This document shows, one piece after another, positions 42,415 through 52,022 of a stretch of DNA of 64,000 nt. How positions within the stretch are numbered: position 1 is the stretch's first letter; every line of letters begins with the position of its first letter. The position numbers and the translations under genes were made by a program. The notes under the pieces were generated by a model that had not been told where the DNA came from, did not search any database, and saw only the letters and a list, made by a program, of their open reading frames with translations. The DNA comes from a virus: IMG/VR virus record IMGVR_UViG_3300022935_001088, positions 1-64,000 of that record, one strand, 5' to 3'.

Positions 42415-42998
42415 TTCCAGCGTAACTCTAAATCACTAATATACGTTTCATTGTTAACAACATAATCAATAGCATTAAGTAGTTGTTCAGCTGTTGTGTA
42501 TGGTTCGTGACTTCTTAGTTCTTTGTAAAGAACATTTCCAAGTTTAATTAGTATGCTTTGAGGTAAAGCGTAGCCTTTGTTATATCCTGTAAGATGAAGA
42601 TTTTTGTACTCATCGTGTGTTTTGTTTAACAAAAGTTTTTCTGCAATATATCCACTCTTTTCTCTAGCTCTATTAAAATAATCAAAGTCATTAAGATCTA
42701 AAATAGTTTGCATGGACATTTCTGTAACTATACTACCAAAACTAATAATTTTTTTAGGAGTTTTGTTTTCTTGCATATTCCAAACATTCCAAACCATTGC
42801 TAACAAATCAGATTGTATTGTATCAAACTGTGCAATGTTAAAAAATAAATCACTATGTCTTATTGCTTCTTTTATCATGTCAGCATCATCTGGCAAAGTA
42901 ATACCGTGTGTTCTATCAACAGGAACCCAATCAAAATCAAAATGATCTACTATAAGTTTTCCTATGTCGGAACTTGCTCCAGTTATTATTGCTTTCAT
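42411..42998 (-). CDS. short-chain dehydrogenase-like protein, 195 aa
   Basis: The start MKAIITGASSDIGKLIVDH is a classic Rossmann TGxxxxIG motif. IISFGSIVTEMS corresponds to the catalytic Ser strand. A canonical YxxxK is not obvious (YIAEK at an expected distance may serve). It is shorter than most members (about 250 aa), so reduced function is possible. The gene lies 1 bp from the upstream oxygenase gene. Confidence 0.65.
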   Translation of the reverse strand: MKAIITGASSDIGKLIVDHFDFDWVPVDRTHGITLPDDADMIKEAIRHSDLFFNIAQFDTIQSDLLAMVWNVWNMQENKTPKKIISFGSIVTEMSMQTILDLNDFDYFNRAREKSGYIAEKLLLNKTHDEYKNLHLTGYNKGYALPQSILIKLGNVLYKELRSHEPYTTAEQLLNAIDYVVNNETYISDLELRWN

Positions 42999-42999
42999 A

Positions 43000-43545
43000 T
43001 TATCCCCAAATGTTAAACAGATACTTAGGCACTAGTCCTGCATTTGCACCAGCATGCCAACTTTTACGATCAGGCCACTTCCATACTGCACCTTGTGGTT
43101 GTTTGTACAAACAAGTATCGCCTACAATAAGTGTATGACCATCTTCAGGTCCGCTCACATGACAATGATAACGTTGCAGGGGTTTACCTGCTTCAAGTGT
43201 TTTTTCATCATCTGTAACGTCCCAATGCCAAGGTGCAACATCGCCTGGCTTTACACGACTAATCCAACAATTAATATAACTGTCCATGCCTACAAACTCA
43301 CAGAACTTATCTGCAATAGATTGGTCAAACTGTTCGCCTGGTAACAGCATATCCCAACGCATATTGCCACCTTCGTGGTCCATTTTGTATCCTGCTGCAC
43401 GTAAAGGACCGCCCACTTCTTCAATGCCAGGCACATCCATGCCTACATCGTGTCTAGGTCCTACATAGCCTGCTTCTTCTTGCATTAATTTTTCTAGCAA
43501 TCCTTGCCAGTCTATTGTGTCACATATTCCAATAAACTCTGCCAT
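43000..43545 (-). CDS. 2-oxoglutarate/Fe(II) oxygenase-like protein, 181 aa
   Basis: The ATG at 43545 is preferred because GGAGGAG lies just before it and its first base overlaps the upstream stop (TAATG). VKPGDVAPWHWDVTDDEK has the HxD pair, GHTLIVGDTCLYKQPQGAVWK forms the core and SWHAGANAGLVPKYLFNIWG the distal His and C-terminal strand. A Lys takes the place of the usual 2-oxoglutarate Arg. Substrate unknown. Confidence 0.65.
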   Translation of the reverse strand: MAEFIGICDTIDWQGLLEKLMQEEAGYVGPRHDVGMDVPGIEEVGGPLRAAGYKMDHEGGNMRWDMLLPGEQFDQSIADKFCEFVGMDSYINCWISRVKPGDVAPWHWDVTDDEKTLEAGKPLQRYHCHVSGPEDGHTLIVGDTCLYKQPQGAVWKWPDRKSWHAGANAGLVPKYLFNIWG

Positions 43546-44087
43546 TAAATCTCCTCCGGCCAATAGTTTGTACTGTTTTTAATTGTATAATCATACGATG
43601 CTTCACAATCAAGATATCCGTCTATAAATTTAAATCTTTGTTCATCATTTATTATGTTACCTAACATTTCTTGCGGTATTAGTGTAAACTTTGTAGTGCA
43701 TCCGTATAAGTCTGATATTTTTAATTGGCCGTCTTCTACAAAAAATGTGTGTGGATATACATTAATCTTTTTTATACCTTGTTGTTCTAAATCGTCTAAT
43801 ATTTTTCTAACTTCTTGTTTGTAGTCAAATTCTATTGAAGCATTTTCATAAATCAAATGATTTAGATTTTTTTGATAACCATAAGATATTAGTAACTGCG
43901 ACTTGTCAACTTCTAACATTTTATAACAGTAAGGTTTGCCTTTGAGTTCATTGTAATATTGCATTTCTCTGTCAAACCAAAATTTATCTTTAAACTGTAT
44001 AAACATACAATAGTCATTGTATCGTGCTTCATACAAAGCACTTACAGGACCAAGCACTCCGTTATGATATTTTTCTAAAGTTTTCAT
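43545..44087 (-). CDS. degenerate kinase-like protein, 180 aa
   Basis: DREMQYYNELKGKPYCYKML and INVYPHTFFVEDGQLKISDLYG align by eye with the kinase-like protein at 40379 (HPSSYFVVDGKLKSIN). The ISDLYG segment sits where a DFG-type metal-binding motif would be. The N-terminal nucleotide-binding strands are short, so activity is doubtful. It is coupled to oxygenase genes on both sides, by one base and by 4 bp. Confidence 0.5.
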   Translation of the reverse strand: MKTLEKYHNGVLGPVSALYEARYNDYCMFIQFKDKFWFDREMQYYNELKGKPYCYKMLEVDKSQLLISYGYQKNLNHLIYENASIEFDYKQEVRKILDDLEQQGIKKINVYPHTFFVEDGQLKISDLYGCTTKFTLIPQEMLGNIINDEQRFKFIDGYLDCEASYDYTIKNSTNYWPEEI

Positions 44088-44749
44088 AAAATAATCTCAA
44101 TAGGTAATCCACTTTGATCAACAAGTTGTTCTACTTCATTAAGATTAGCAGACTCTATATCAAAACTTATATGTGTTTCACTGCGTTTATTAAAGTTGCT
44201 GATAGTTCCTAATTTGTTTGACTTGTTGAGCCATACACTAAATGTTTGATCAAAGTTGTAACGCAATCTAGGTACAGGTGTTGCTTTTAATGCAACACTA
44301 ACAGGATTGGATAATTTATTACGCTGTAATAATTTGCGTATTACAAGTTGGCATCTTGGATAATAACCAAAGTTTGCTGCACTGTGTAAACGGCCAGCAT
44401 CCATTTCATATACGTGATGGTCTTTGGTTGTTGGAAACATTTGTCCGTTGCTAAGATCTATTAGGTAACACTCTACACCATCTAATGACAAATGATATCT
44501 ATCATCTATATCAGAATGCTGTTGATAACAATGTCCTTCTTTTAGTACATTTACTCTAACTTGCCCCGGACGTTCTAATCTGTTAAACAATACTTCTAGT
44601 TCTGTTCCAACATATTCTGGTTTTAGTTGCCAAGGATCGTAAAAGAAGTCTCCAGTTGGCGTTGATAACTCGTGCTTGCCTACGTCCATTGTTGGCAAAC
44701 AGTCAATAATTTTATCTGTATCTACTAATATACCTGTTTTTGTTAACAT
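44084..44749 (-). CDS. Asp/Asn-hydroxylase-like 2-oxoglutarate oxygenase, 221 aa
   Basis: LKEGHCYQQHSDIDDRYHLS holds the HxD pair; YLIDLSNGQMFPTTKDHHVY is the core and GRLHSAANFGYYPRCQLVIR gives the distal His and Arg. The last ~70 residues form an extra domain with no clear match. Fourth oxygenase-like protein of this cluster. Its promoter must lie in the 54-bp divergent gap shared with the radical SAM gene at 44804. Confidence 0.65.
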   Translation of the reverse strand: MLTKTGILVDTDKIIDCLPTMDVGKHELSTPTGDFFYDPWQLKPEYVGTELEVLFNRLERPGQVRVNVLKEGHCYQQHSDIDDRYHLSLDGVECYLIDLSNGQMFPTTKDHHVYEMDAGRLHSAANFGYYPRCQLVIRKLLQRNKLSNPVSVALKATPVPRLRYNFDQTFSVWLNKSNKLGTISNFNKRSETHISFDIESANLNEVEQLVDQSGLPIEIIL

Positions 44750-44803
44750 AGTAGTACTTATCGCTTCTAATAAACTGCTAGTTTAATTACGGTAAATATT
44801 GAT

Positions 44804-46072
44804 ATGAAATCAAATAGTTGTACATTTTGTATGCATCCATTTACTGGATTGGCAACTAGAGAAGATGGTGCAATTAAAGTGTGCTGTCGCAGTCAGCCAA
44901 TTGCATGGATCCAAAATCAAAGTTTAGAAGAAGCATGGAATTCGGATGCAATGAAACTTGTTCGAAAACAAGTTCTCAATAACGAGCGTCCAGATGTATG
45001 CAAACCGTGCTTTGACCTTGAAGATCAGGGTGTACAGAGCTTACGACAGCGTCATACAGCGGGTGTTATACCAGAAGCAAGGGTCAACTTATACCCTGAT
45101 GCACTAGACGCTTTAAACGAAGATTATAGCATGCCATTTGAGCTTCCTACAATGGAAATCAAACTCAATAATTTATGTAATTTGAAGTGTCGTATGTGCA
45201 ATCCTTTGGACAGCACAAGTTGGAAAGATTGGGATCAAGTTACAGAATTTTATGAAAAGGAAGAAAACTATCTTGTACCTACTGTTCAAAAATTAGTTGA
45301 TGTTCCAGGTCAATATATTGGTCCGTTTGACAATAGTGACAATTGGTGGACAAGTTTTGAAAAACTATTACCGTACTTCCGTAGAGTAGAGTTTGCCGGT
45401 GGCGAACCTCTAATGGATCCATATCATTACAAGATACTAGACAAACTTGCAGAGTATGGTCATCAAATAGAATTAAAGTATGCTACAAACGGAACTACAC
45501 TAGGCATTAAAGGCGGACGTACTATACACGACTATTGGCCTAAGTTTAAAAGCATTGCTGTAAATGTAAGCATAGACGGCATACACGATGTCTACGAATA
45601 TATTAGAGGCAATGGCAAGTTTAGCGAAATAGAAGAAAACGTAAAAGTTTTTAAATCATTTCCTAATGTAAGTCGTGTAGTTGGTGCGTTTACTGTACAA
45701 GCAAATAACATTATGCAGATTGACAAAGTAATAGAATACTTTTTAGAAGAAATGGGCATTATATTTTACTCGCATCGTGTAAACTATCCAATGGCACTTT
45801 CTGCACAAGTACTACCAAAGTTATTAAAGACAGGTATAGTTAATCGCCTTGAGCAAATGAAGCATAAGGTGCTTGAATACAAACTTGTAAAAGAACACGA
45901 TATTGTAAAACAAGTTACTCTACAACAAATACAAGACAACATAAACTTCTTAGAAGCAAAAGATATGCACGACACACACTGGGCTGACTGTATTGAATTT
46001 AATAAACGTTTAGACGCAACTCGTGGACAGGATTTTCTTGCTACTAATCCGGAGTTTGCTCCATATGTTTAA
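44804..46072 (+). CDS. radical SAM protein with N-terminal Cys-rich (twitch-type) domain, 422 aa
   Basis: The radical SAM motif is CNLKCRMC (Cys125, 129, 132), followed by FAGGEPLMDPYHY. The N-terminal ~90 residues carry auxiliary-cluster cysteines (CTFC, KVCCRS, CKPCF) with an LEEAWNSDAMKLVRKQ segment. This is the layout of marine-phage 'twitch domain' radical SAM proteins, and is closest in the window to the gene at 52019. They presumably use SAM and an extra Fe-S cluster to modify a peptide or small substrate. Substrate unknown. Confidence 0.85.
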   Translation: MKSNSCTFCMHPFTGLATREDGAIKVCCRSQPIAWIQNQSLEEAWNSDAMKLVRKQVLNNERPDVCKPCFDLEDQGVQSLRQRHTAGVIPEARVNLYPDALDALNEDYSMPFELPTMEIKLNNLCNLKCRMCNPLDSTSWKDWDQVTEFYEKEENYLVPTVQKLVDVPGQYIGPFDNSDNWWTSFEKLLPYFRRVEFAGGEPLMDPYHYKILDKLAEYGHQIELKYATNGTTLGIKGGRTIHDYWPKFKSIAVNVSIDGIHDVYEYIRGNGKFSEIEENVKVFKSFPNVSRVVGAFTVQANNIMQIDKVIEYFLEEMGIIFYSHRVNYPMALSAQVLPKLLKTGIVNRLEQMKHKVLEYKLVKEHDIVKQVTLQQIQDNINFLEAKDMHDTHWADCIEFNKRLDATRGQDFLATNPEFAPYV

Positions 46073-46877
46073 TTTGGTATTGACAAATGACAAGGAAAAT
46101 GTTAGTATACCTTTCACTGTAAGAAATACTAGCATTGCTAAAAAATGGTTTGAGGAACTGTTGAAAAATTACGAGCTTTACGAAACAGATAGATTTACTA
46201 ATTGGGGTACACAAAATCTTATTCCAGAACTTAATGAGTGTATTACTAAAATAAATCAACATGGAGTTTGTATTGATCGATATATTAGTAGTGCAAGCAC
46301 TGATATGCAAGGAGATTTAAACTACTTACACAAGTTCTTTGAAGACCTACGCGGCGAAGTAGATAAAGGAACAGAGTGGTTTAATACTGCACCTAGTGAA
46401 GCACAAGAAGCAGTTGAACGATTTAATGTACTAATACACAAACTAGAAGCAGAACTTAGAACAAAAAATCATCCTACTGTAGTTGTTACATTCAAAGACA
46501 GACCTATAATAAATCTAACAGAAGAAGATATGAAGCACTTTACATTTAGATGGACACATGGTACTGTTTATATTAACTACTGTCAAGTAGGTAAAACTGT
46601 ATTAGATGTTTTTAAAGACAAAGACAGCATAGCACAAGGTGTTAGACCACAAGAATATTATAGTGCAGATTTTATGGTTAAGTTTGGTCCTACTATTCCT
46701 TATTGGTTGTATGCTATAAGAAAAGCATATATAAAACTTTGGCTTAAATTACAATCTTTTACATTTAAGAATATAAATTTAGGTATGATTCCTGTTGCAG
46801 ACTTAGCTGTAAATGGTATAGATATAGAATACTTAAAATCATTTAATAAAGTTAAGGGCGTAGAATGTATTCAATAA
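46065..46877 (+). CDS. hypothetical protein inside the radical SAM array, 270 aa
   Basis: The ATG at 46065 follows GGAG and overlaps the upstream gene by 8 bp. The product is largely helical (KWFEELLKNYELYETDRF; EAVERFNVLIHKLEAELR) with a beta centre (TFRWTHGTVYINYCQVGK). No cysteine clusters or known motif. Its place between two radical SAM genes suggests a partner or substrate-recognition protein; no homologue on the opposite strand of the array was seen. Confidence 0.55.
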   Translation: MFNLVLTNDKENVSIPFTVRNTSIAKKWFEELLKNYELYETDRFTNWGTQNLIPELNECITKINQHGVCIDRYISSASTDMQGDLNYLHKFFEDLRGEVDKGTEWFNTAPSEAQEAVERFNVLIHKLEAELRTKNHPTVVVTFKDRPIINLTEEDMKHFTFRWTHGTVYINYCQVGKTVLDVFKDKDSIAQGVRPQEYYSADFMVKFGPTIPYWLYAIRKAYIKLWLKLQSFTFKNINLGMIPVADLAVNGIDIEYLKSFNKVKGVECIQ

Positions 46878-47773
46878 CTAGCAGATGGGATCATCAAGAC
46901 AGTATTCATGTTGAATGGAACATTGGTAAACGCTGTAATTTAGATTGTACCTATTGTCCTGCGGAAATACATGACAACTTTAGTCCACATACCAATGTTA
47001 AAGTTATGCTAGATGTAATAGACGCACTCTATGAAATAGGTAAACCTATTAGACTAAGTTTAACAGGTGGTGAGCCTTGTGTGCATCCTGATATAGAAGA
47101 AATTGTTGAACACGCTAGCCAACGATTAGACTGGGTTAACATAACAACCAATGCAACACTGCCGCCAGAACTATATAATAGACTTCCTGTAAGTCATTAT
47201 GTGTTTAGTTTGCATGTAGAAGATGATAAAAATTGGCGTCGATGTGCTGACAATATACTTCATTGGTCACAACTAAACGAAATTGAAAAGAATATTCCTT
47301 ATCAAGTTAATCTAATGGCACATCACGAACACATGGACAGAGTAAAACAGTGTGCAATGATGTTTGACGGCCACAATATTCCTTATGTTGTTAGACGTAT
47401 ACGCTGGACAGAAAAGCACGATTGGTTTGATGACATGAAATATAAAGAAAAAGATCTGCGTTGGATACTAGATCAAAAGTCTACTGCCAAAGAAAACTGC
47501 GTTATTGACGATGAAGAACTTGCACACGCTAATGATATTATTAAAGAACAACGTAATCAGTTTGAAGGTTGGACTTGTAATGCAGGATTAGAGAGTTTAA
47601 TGATTAATTGGGATGGTGATGTGCATCGAGCTACTTGCAGAGTAGGCGGAAGTTTGGGAAATATATACGATGGATCATTTGAACCGCCTGAAGAAGCAGT
47701 TATTTGTACACGCAAATGGTGTACTTGTGCTGCTGACATTCCGTTAACAAAGGTTGCGAATGATACAAACTAG
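46865..47773 (+). CDS. radical SAM protein, subfamily with C-terminal WTCNAG, 302 aa
   Basis: CNLDCTYC (Cys24, 28, 31) and LSLTGGEPCVHPDIEE are the SAM and cluster motifs. The C-terminus has FEGWTCNAGLESLMINWDGD, a later THR-type Cys segment and CTRKWCTCAAD, i.e. auxiliary-cluster cysteines. It resembles the genes at 51051 and 56215. Overlaps the flanking genes by 13 and 14 bp. Confidence 0.85.
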   Translation: MYSITSRWDHQDSIHVEWNIGKRCNLDCTYCPAEIHDNFSPHTNVKVMLDVIDALYEIGKPIRLSLTGGEPCVHPDIEEIVEHASQRLDWVNITTNATLPPELYNRLPVSHYVFSLHVEDDKNWRRCADNILHWSQLNEIEKNIPYQVNLMAHHEHMDRVKQCAMMFDGHNIPYVVRRIRWTEKHDWFDDMKYKEKDLRWILDQKSTAKENCVIDDEELAHANDIIKEQRNQFEGWTCNAGLESLMINWDGDVHRATCRVGGSLGNIYDGSFEPPEEAVICTRKWCTCAADIPLTKVANDTN

Positions 47774-48821
47774 TGCTATAAACTTAACAGGACCAGAACG
47801 CTTAATGGTTACTTGGGATACTGGACGTAGATGTAACTTTGACTGTTCATACTGCGAAGCAAGTCGCCACGACAATGTAAGTCCTCCGCATAGTTACGAA
47901 GAATTGTTAAAAACTTTTGAATTTATAAAAGAGTATACCAGCATATATTCAGATTTAGTTAACATAAACTTTACAGGCGGTGAGCCTACAATTAATCCTG
48001 CGTTTTGGCAACTAGCAGAACATATTAAAAATACAGAAACACGTTTTAGACTTAGTTTAACTACTAATGGTGCTTGGCATCCAAGTAATACAGATCGTAT
48101 TGCTAAGTTATTTGACGGTGTAACTGTAAGTTACCATACTGAAGGTCACGCTAGACTAAGAAAACAAACAATCGATAACATTAAACTATTGCACAGAGCT
48201 GGTATTTGGTTACAAGTTAATGTAATGCTGCACACAGACAACTGGACTGATGGTGTTAAAATGTGTGAAAAGTTAAAAATATTAGGTATCAAACACAATC
48301 CTCGTCCTATTGGTGACGGCAATGTTGAACGCAAAGGTTGGTTTGTTGATACAGATGGTAATTTGCGTAGAACAACACACGATTATACAGACGAACAACA
48401 GGAATGGTTTTACAATTATACCAATTCTTCAAAACCTAGCGAAGGAATTAAAGCAGGAACAGAATTAGGACGTAAATGCTGTGGCGGTCGCTGTTTACAG
48501 GGCAAAGTAAACGGTGAGTGGCAAGCAGTTGAGCTAGTCGATACACATTTTAAAGGATGGTTTTGCAGCGTCAATAAGTACTTCTTACACATTGATCAAC
48601 ACACGGGCAATGTGTATCACCATCAGACCTGTCAAGCACTACACGACGGTCTAAGAGGCCCTGTAGGCACCCTTAAAGACACTGATAGTATACTTGCTTA
48701 TGCAAACGCAAACAAAGAACGAACTATTGTTTGCCCTAATGAAAGATGTGGTTGTGGAATGTGTGTGCCTAAGGCTAAAGAACTATCCGACTATACAGCC
48801 ATACTCGCCAAAAACATCTAA
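47760..48821 (+). CDS. radical SAM protein, CCGG/CSV subfamily, 353 aa
   Basis: The ATG at 47760 is preferred over TTG 47754; AAAGG precedes it. The motif is CNFDCSYC (Cys25, 29, 32) with NFTGGEPTINPAFW. The C-terminal half has GRKCCGGRC, FKGWFCSVNKYFLHIDQ and ERCGCGMCVPKAKELSD. It is a clear paralogue of the protein at 50020, which has the same blocks in the same order. Its 3' end overlaps the convergent gene at 48783 by 39 bp. Confidence 0.85.
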   Translation: MIQTSAINLTGPERLMVTWDTGRRCNFDCSYCEASRHDNVSPPHSYEELLKTFEFIKEYTSIYSDLVNINFTGGEPTINPAFWQLAEHIKNTETRFRLSLTTNGAWHPSNTDRIAKLFDGVTVSYHTEGHARLRKQTIDNIKLLHRAGIWLQVNVMLHTDNWTDGVKMCEKLKILGIKHNPRPIGDGNVERKGWFVDTDGNLRRTTHDYTDEQQEWFYNYTNSSKPSEGIKAGTELGRKCCGGRCLQGKVNGEWQAVELVDTHFKGWFCSVNKYFLHIDQHTGNVYHHQTCQALHDGLRGPVGTLKDTDSILAYANANKERTIVCPNERCGCGMCVPKAKELSDYTAILAKNI

Positions 48822-50027
48822 AAACTTTTTCTCTCTACGTTTATCATACTCTGAAATAAACAGTTTGAAATCTTGCAACTGTGTTTCTGTAGGTTGCTTA
48901 TCAAACTCTGCTAGTACAAACTTAAAACGTTTGACTGTTTCGCTATTAAAATGCTTTTTAATTTTTTCGCAACTTGCTTCTAGTATAGGTCTCCATACTT
49001 TAGGTGCTAGTGATACATGTAGGAAACTAGGATGCCTTACATAACTAACACTGAGCGTAACACGTTTATATTCTTTTTTAAGGGCAACTACATCATCTAG
49101 AAATCTAGCAAAACTTGTTATACTTAAAACGTTGTATGCACACATCAAGTTAAGTCTTAGTTTAGGCAATGCTGCTAGTACATAATAACAGTTCAATAAC
49201 CATTCTCGATAGTTTAATCCGTCACGAACATATTCTGCTTGTCCGCCATAACTTTCTCCACTGGTTGCTATTTCTATACGCTTTACATTTTTCTGCACTT
49301 TTTCAAGCAGTTCAATAAAGTTAGCAATGATGTGTTTTGGAGCACCTAGGTTGCTGTTGATTACAACTGTAAGTTTTTTGTTAGGATGTTGCGTAATATA
49401 TTCTAACAGTTTTTCAGTGTGTCTACTAAGCATAGGTTCACCACCAGTAATACGAAGTGTATGTAATTTGTCATACATAGTAGGCAAATATTCCCAGAAC
49501 GCTTCAATGTAAGGATTGTGTTCTCTGTCTAGTATTTGTTTTTCGTGTATTTGGTTGTAACTGTCGGAAGTAGGATACGCACCAAGGTTAGATATTTCGC
49601 TAGTCCACAAACTGCTAAACTGTGGTCCACAGTATGCACATTTAAAGTTGCACACGTTTGAGAAACTAACTTCTAGCATAGTAGGATCGTATCTGTCAGT
49701 GGCAATGATATCTTTGCGATGTGGCCAACTGTCACGCTTCTTGCTCATAAGAACACGATCACTATATTTTTCTGTTTCTTCTATACGCCAACAGTAATCA
49801 CACTCACTAGGACGTTCTCCGTTGAGCATTTGATTTCTGACACTACGTTTGTATGAGCTATTGTGCAATGCACTAGGATCTGCTTGCACTTCTTCAACAG
49901 GAACAACATGTGGATTAGGATGATGACAACTGTGATTCTTTCCTATGCCCAAATGCATTGTGCTGTTAGTCCACTTTGCTAAACATAGACTTTCGCCTAG
50001 TTTATTTTTTACATACCAATTAAACAT
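48783..50027 (-). CDS. radical SAM protein, CLAKW/HSCHHP subfamily, 414 aa
   Basis: The N-terminal auxiliary region has ESLCLAKWTNSTMH, HSCHHPNPHVVP and CDYCWRIEE, then the radical SAM motif CNFKCAYC (Cys126, 130, 133) and LRITGGEPMLSRHTEK. It is a close paralogue of the protein at 59622, which shares the order of these blocks. Converges on the + strand array, overlapping the last gene by 39 bp. Last gene of the operon reading from 58359. Confidence 0.85.
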   Translation of the reverse strand: MFNWYVKNKLGESLCLAKWTNSTMHLGIGKNHSCHHPNPHVVPVEEVQADPSALHNSSYKRSVRNQMLNGERPSECDYCWRIEETEKYSDRVLMSKKRDSWPHRKDIIATDRYDPTMLEVSFSNVCNFKCAYCGPQFSSLWTSEISNLGAYPTSDSYNQIHEKQILDREHNPYIEAFWEYLPTMYDKLHTLRITGGEPMLSRHTEKLLEYITQHPNKKLTVVINSNLGAPKHIIANFIELLEKVQKNVKRIEIATSGESYGGQAEYVRDGLNYREWLLNCYYVLAALPKLRLNLMCAYNVLSITSFARFLDDVVALKKEYKRVTLSVSYVRHPSFLHVSLAPKVWRPILEASCEKIKKHFNSETVKRFKFVLAEFDKQPTETQLQDFKLFISEYDKRREKKFLDVFGEYGCIVG

Positions 50028-51072
50028 ATCTTGTCATTATACTCTCATAGTCTTTTTTGTCTAGTGCTTTAGGAGCACAAATGCCGCACCAACATCTAGA
50101 CTTTTTACAAACAATAGTGTCAGTGCCTTGTTCTACTCTGTCTAATAATGCTTGTGTATTTTTAAGATTTCCTATAGGACCAACTTTTCCATCAAAGTTC
50201 ATTCTACAGTCTTTATTAGTAAATATCTCTCCAGTAGTTTGTCTAATGTACAAAAAGAATTTATCTACACTGCAATTCCAACCTTTGAATCTATTATCTA
50301 CAAATTTAGTACAACCTGAATTTGTACATAGCGTTTGTCCACCGCAGCAGGCTCTACCTTCTGCACTTAGATTTACACCTTGTGTTACTATTGCTGTTGC
50401 AGTTTGCAATAAACTAGCAGGACGTTTTCCTGTTATAAATTCTGCTTGTTCTGGTGTATAATTAAATCGCCAATCAAACCAATCGTGATCGATTTGACGA
50501 GTTTCGTATCGCATGTCATGATTTTTACAAAACTCTATCATGTTAATACAAACGTCCCATTGTTTAGGATGCATCATTATGCTAACATGAAAGTTCTTAT
50601 TTTGTTTTTTAAGATATAATAAATTGTCTTTTACTTGTTTGCGTTGTTTTGGTAATGCTTCTGCATGAAAACTAACTGTAAAATAGTCTAACATTTCAAC
50701 TATACTTTTCCACAAACGTTTTCCAACTACTGCATTTGTAATAGTTCCAATATAAAATTGCCAGTCAACTTGTTTCTTTTTTTGATCTACGTAATCAAGT
50801 ATTTCTAATATATTAGGATGAAATAAACTTTCACCACCTAAAATATTTAAACTTGCTTGTTGTAATGCTTTAGGACGAGTTTTAAATTGTACACTAACAT
50901 AGTCTACAATAAAATCAAGAGTGTGCAAACTGTCTTCAAGAGATGGGTGAGGTATTTTATTGTTATGCCCATCGCCACAATAACTACAGTCAAGATTACA
51001 CTTTAGAGTGCTTTCCCATTCTATGTGAAAGTAATTAGGTTCTAGTGTGTCTAAAAAATTCTTTTTGTACAT
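50020..51072 (-). CDS. radical SAM protein, CCGG/CSV subfamily, 350 aa
   Basis: CNLDCSYC (Cys25, 29, 32) and NILGGESLFHPNILE open the SAM barrel. The C-terminal auxiliary cysteines appear in GRACCGGQTLC, FKGWNCSVDKFFLYIRQ and SRCWCGICAPKALDKKD. It is a close paralogue of the + strand gene at 47760 and, like it, sits between a WTCN-type gene and the convergence point. It overlaps its neighbours by 8 and 22 bp. Confidence 0.85.
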   Translation of the reverse strand: MYKKNFLDTLEPNYFHIEWESTLKCNLDCSYCGDGHNNKIPHPSLEDSLHTLDFIVDYVSVQFKTRPKALQQASLNILGGESLFHPNILEILDYVDQKKKQVDWQFYIGTITNAVVGKRLWKSIVEMLDYFTVSFHAEALPKQRKQVKDNLLYLKKQNKNFHVSIMMHPKQWDVCINMIEFCKNHDMRYETRQIDHDWFDWRFNYTPEQAEFITGKRPASLLQTATAIVTQGVNLSAEGRACCGGQTLCTNSGCTKFVDNRFKGWNCSVDKFFLYIRQTTGEIFTNKDCRMNFDGKVGPIGNLKNTQALLDRVEQGTDTIVCKKSRCWCGICAPKALDKKDYESIMTRYV

Positions 51073-52022
51073 GATGCTTCTTCACTACAACCACAAATAT
51101 CCTGTGTACATTTTACAGGCACTATCTTAGGATTGTATTTTTGTATAAAATCTTTACTGTATAAGTTATGGTGAATTTTGTCACCGTATAATATTTGCTG
51201 ACAGTTACCACTGATTTGTCCGCTACTAAAAATTTTTATAAAATCAACACCAATGTTACAGGTCCAATCTTTAAAATGATTTAGTTTATTTCTTATTACC
51301 CAATTATCATCTTTTACTATGAACGGTCTAAATCCTTGCTTGTATACTGCAATAAGTGTCTCCGGTTTTCTAACATTCTTTTCGTACCATTCTTTGTTAG
51401 GATAACGCTTTATTGGATCTTGAAAATAGTCAAGTTGTAGATCTGTATATCTATGTTCACCAGAAAAATGTACAAGTTTAGCAATTATAGTCCATTCATA
51501 TTTAGAATTATCTTTTAGATATTCAATGTTTTCTTTGCACTTGTCGAACTCTAAAGGATCCATAAGAACATCTGCGTTTACCATAACATTGTTCTCATAT
51601 AAAATATCACACACTTCACTAATATGATCTAATTTTGCAAATTCATTGTGTACACTTATGCCAACTATATCAAAGTTATGTGCTTCACGTTTCCACCAAC
51701 TTATGCTTTTACTACCGTTTGAACTTATTTCGATTCGTGTATCAAACTTTTCTTTCAAGTATGTACACAGTTCAGGCAAGCCTTTCCACAGTGTAGGTTC
51801 ACCGCCAACAAAGAATATTTCGCTTTTGGGTTTGCCATTGTTGCGATAATGTTCTAATAGGTGTCCTAGATTCTGTTTGACTATGTCAATATCAGGCCAA
51901 GGTTGATCGCCTTCGTTACTGCCCGGAAAACAGTAGTAGCATTTATGATTGCAGAGATTGCCCAGCATGTATTCTATGCGAAGTGTATCTTGTGCTTGAT
52001 TATTTTGTAGTTTTACAATCAT
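51051..52022 (-). CDS. radical SAM protein, WTCN subfamily, 323 aa
   Basis: The ATG at 52022 gives MIVKLQNNQAQDTLRIEYM and overlaps the upstream stop by 4 bp. CNHKCYYC (Cys24, 28, 31) and FFVGGEPTLWKGLPE are the motifs; the C-terminus has FKDWTCNIGVDFIKIFSSGQ and KCTQDICGCSEEASC. It corresponds in layout to the gene at 46865 on the other strand. No substrate is apparent. Confidence 0.83.
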   Translation of the reverse strand: MIVKLQNNQAQDTLRIEYMLGNLCNHKCYYCFPGSNEGDQPWPDIDIVKQNLGHLLEHYRNNGKPKSEIFFVGGEPTLWKGLPELCTYLKEKFDTRIEISSNGSKSISWWKREAHNFDIVGISVHNEFAKLDHISEVCDILYENNVMVNADVLMDPLEFDKCKENIEYLKDNSKYEWTIIAKLVHFSGEHRYTDLQLDYFQDPIKRYPNKEWYEKNVRKPETLIAVYKQGFRPFIVKDDNWVIRNKLNHFKDWTCNIGVDFIKIFSSGQISGNCQQILYGDKIHHNLYSKDFIQKYNPKIVPVKCTQDICGCSEEASCTKRIF

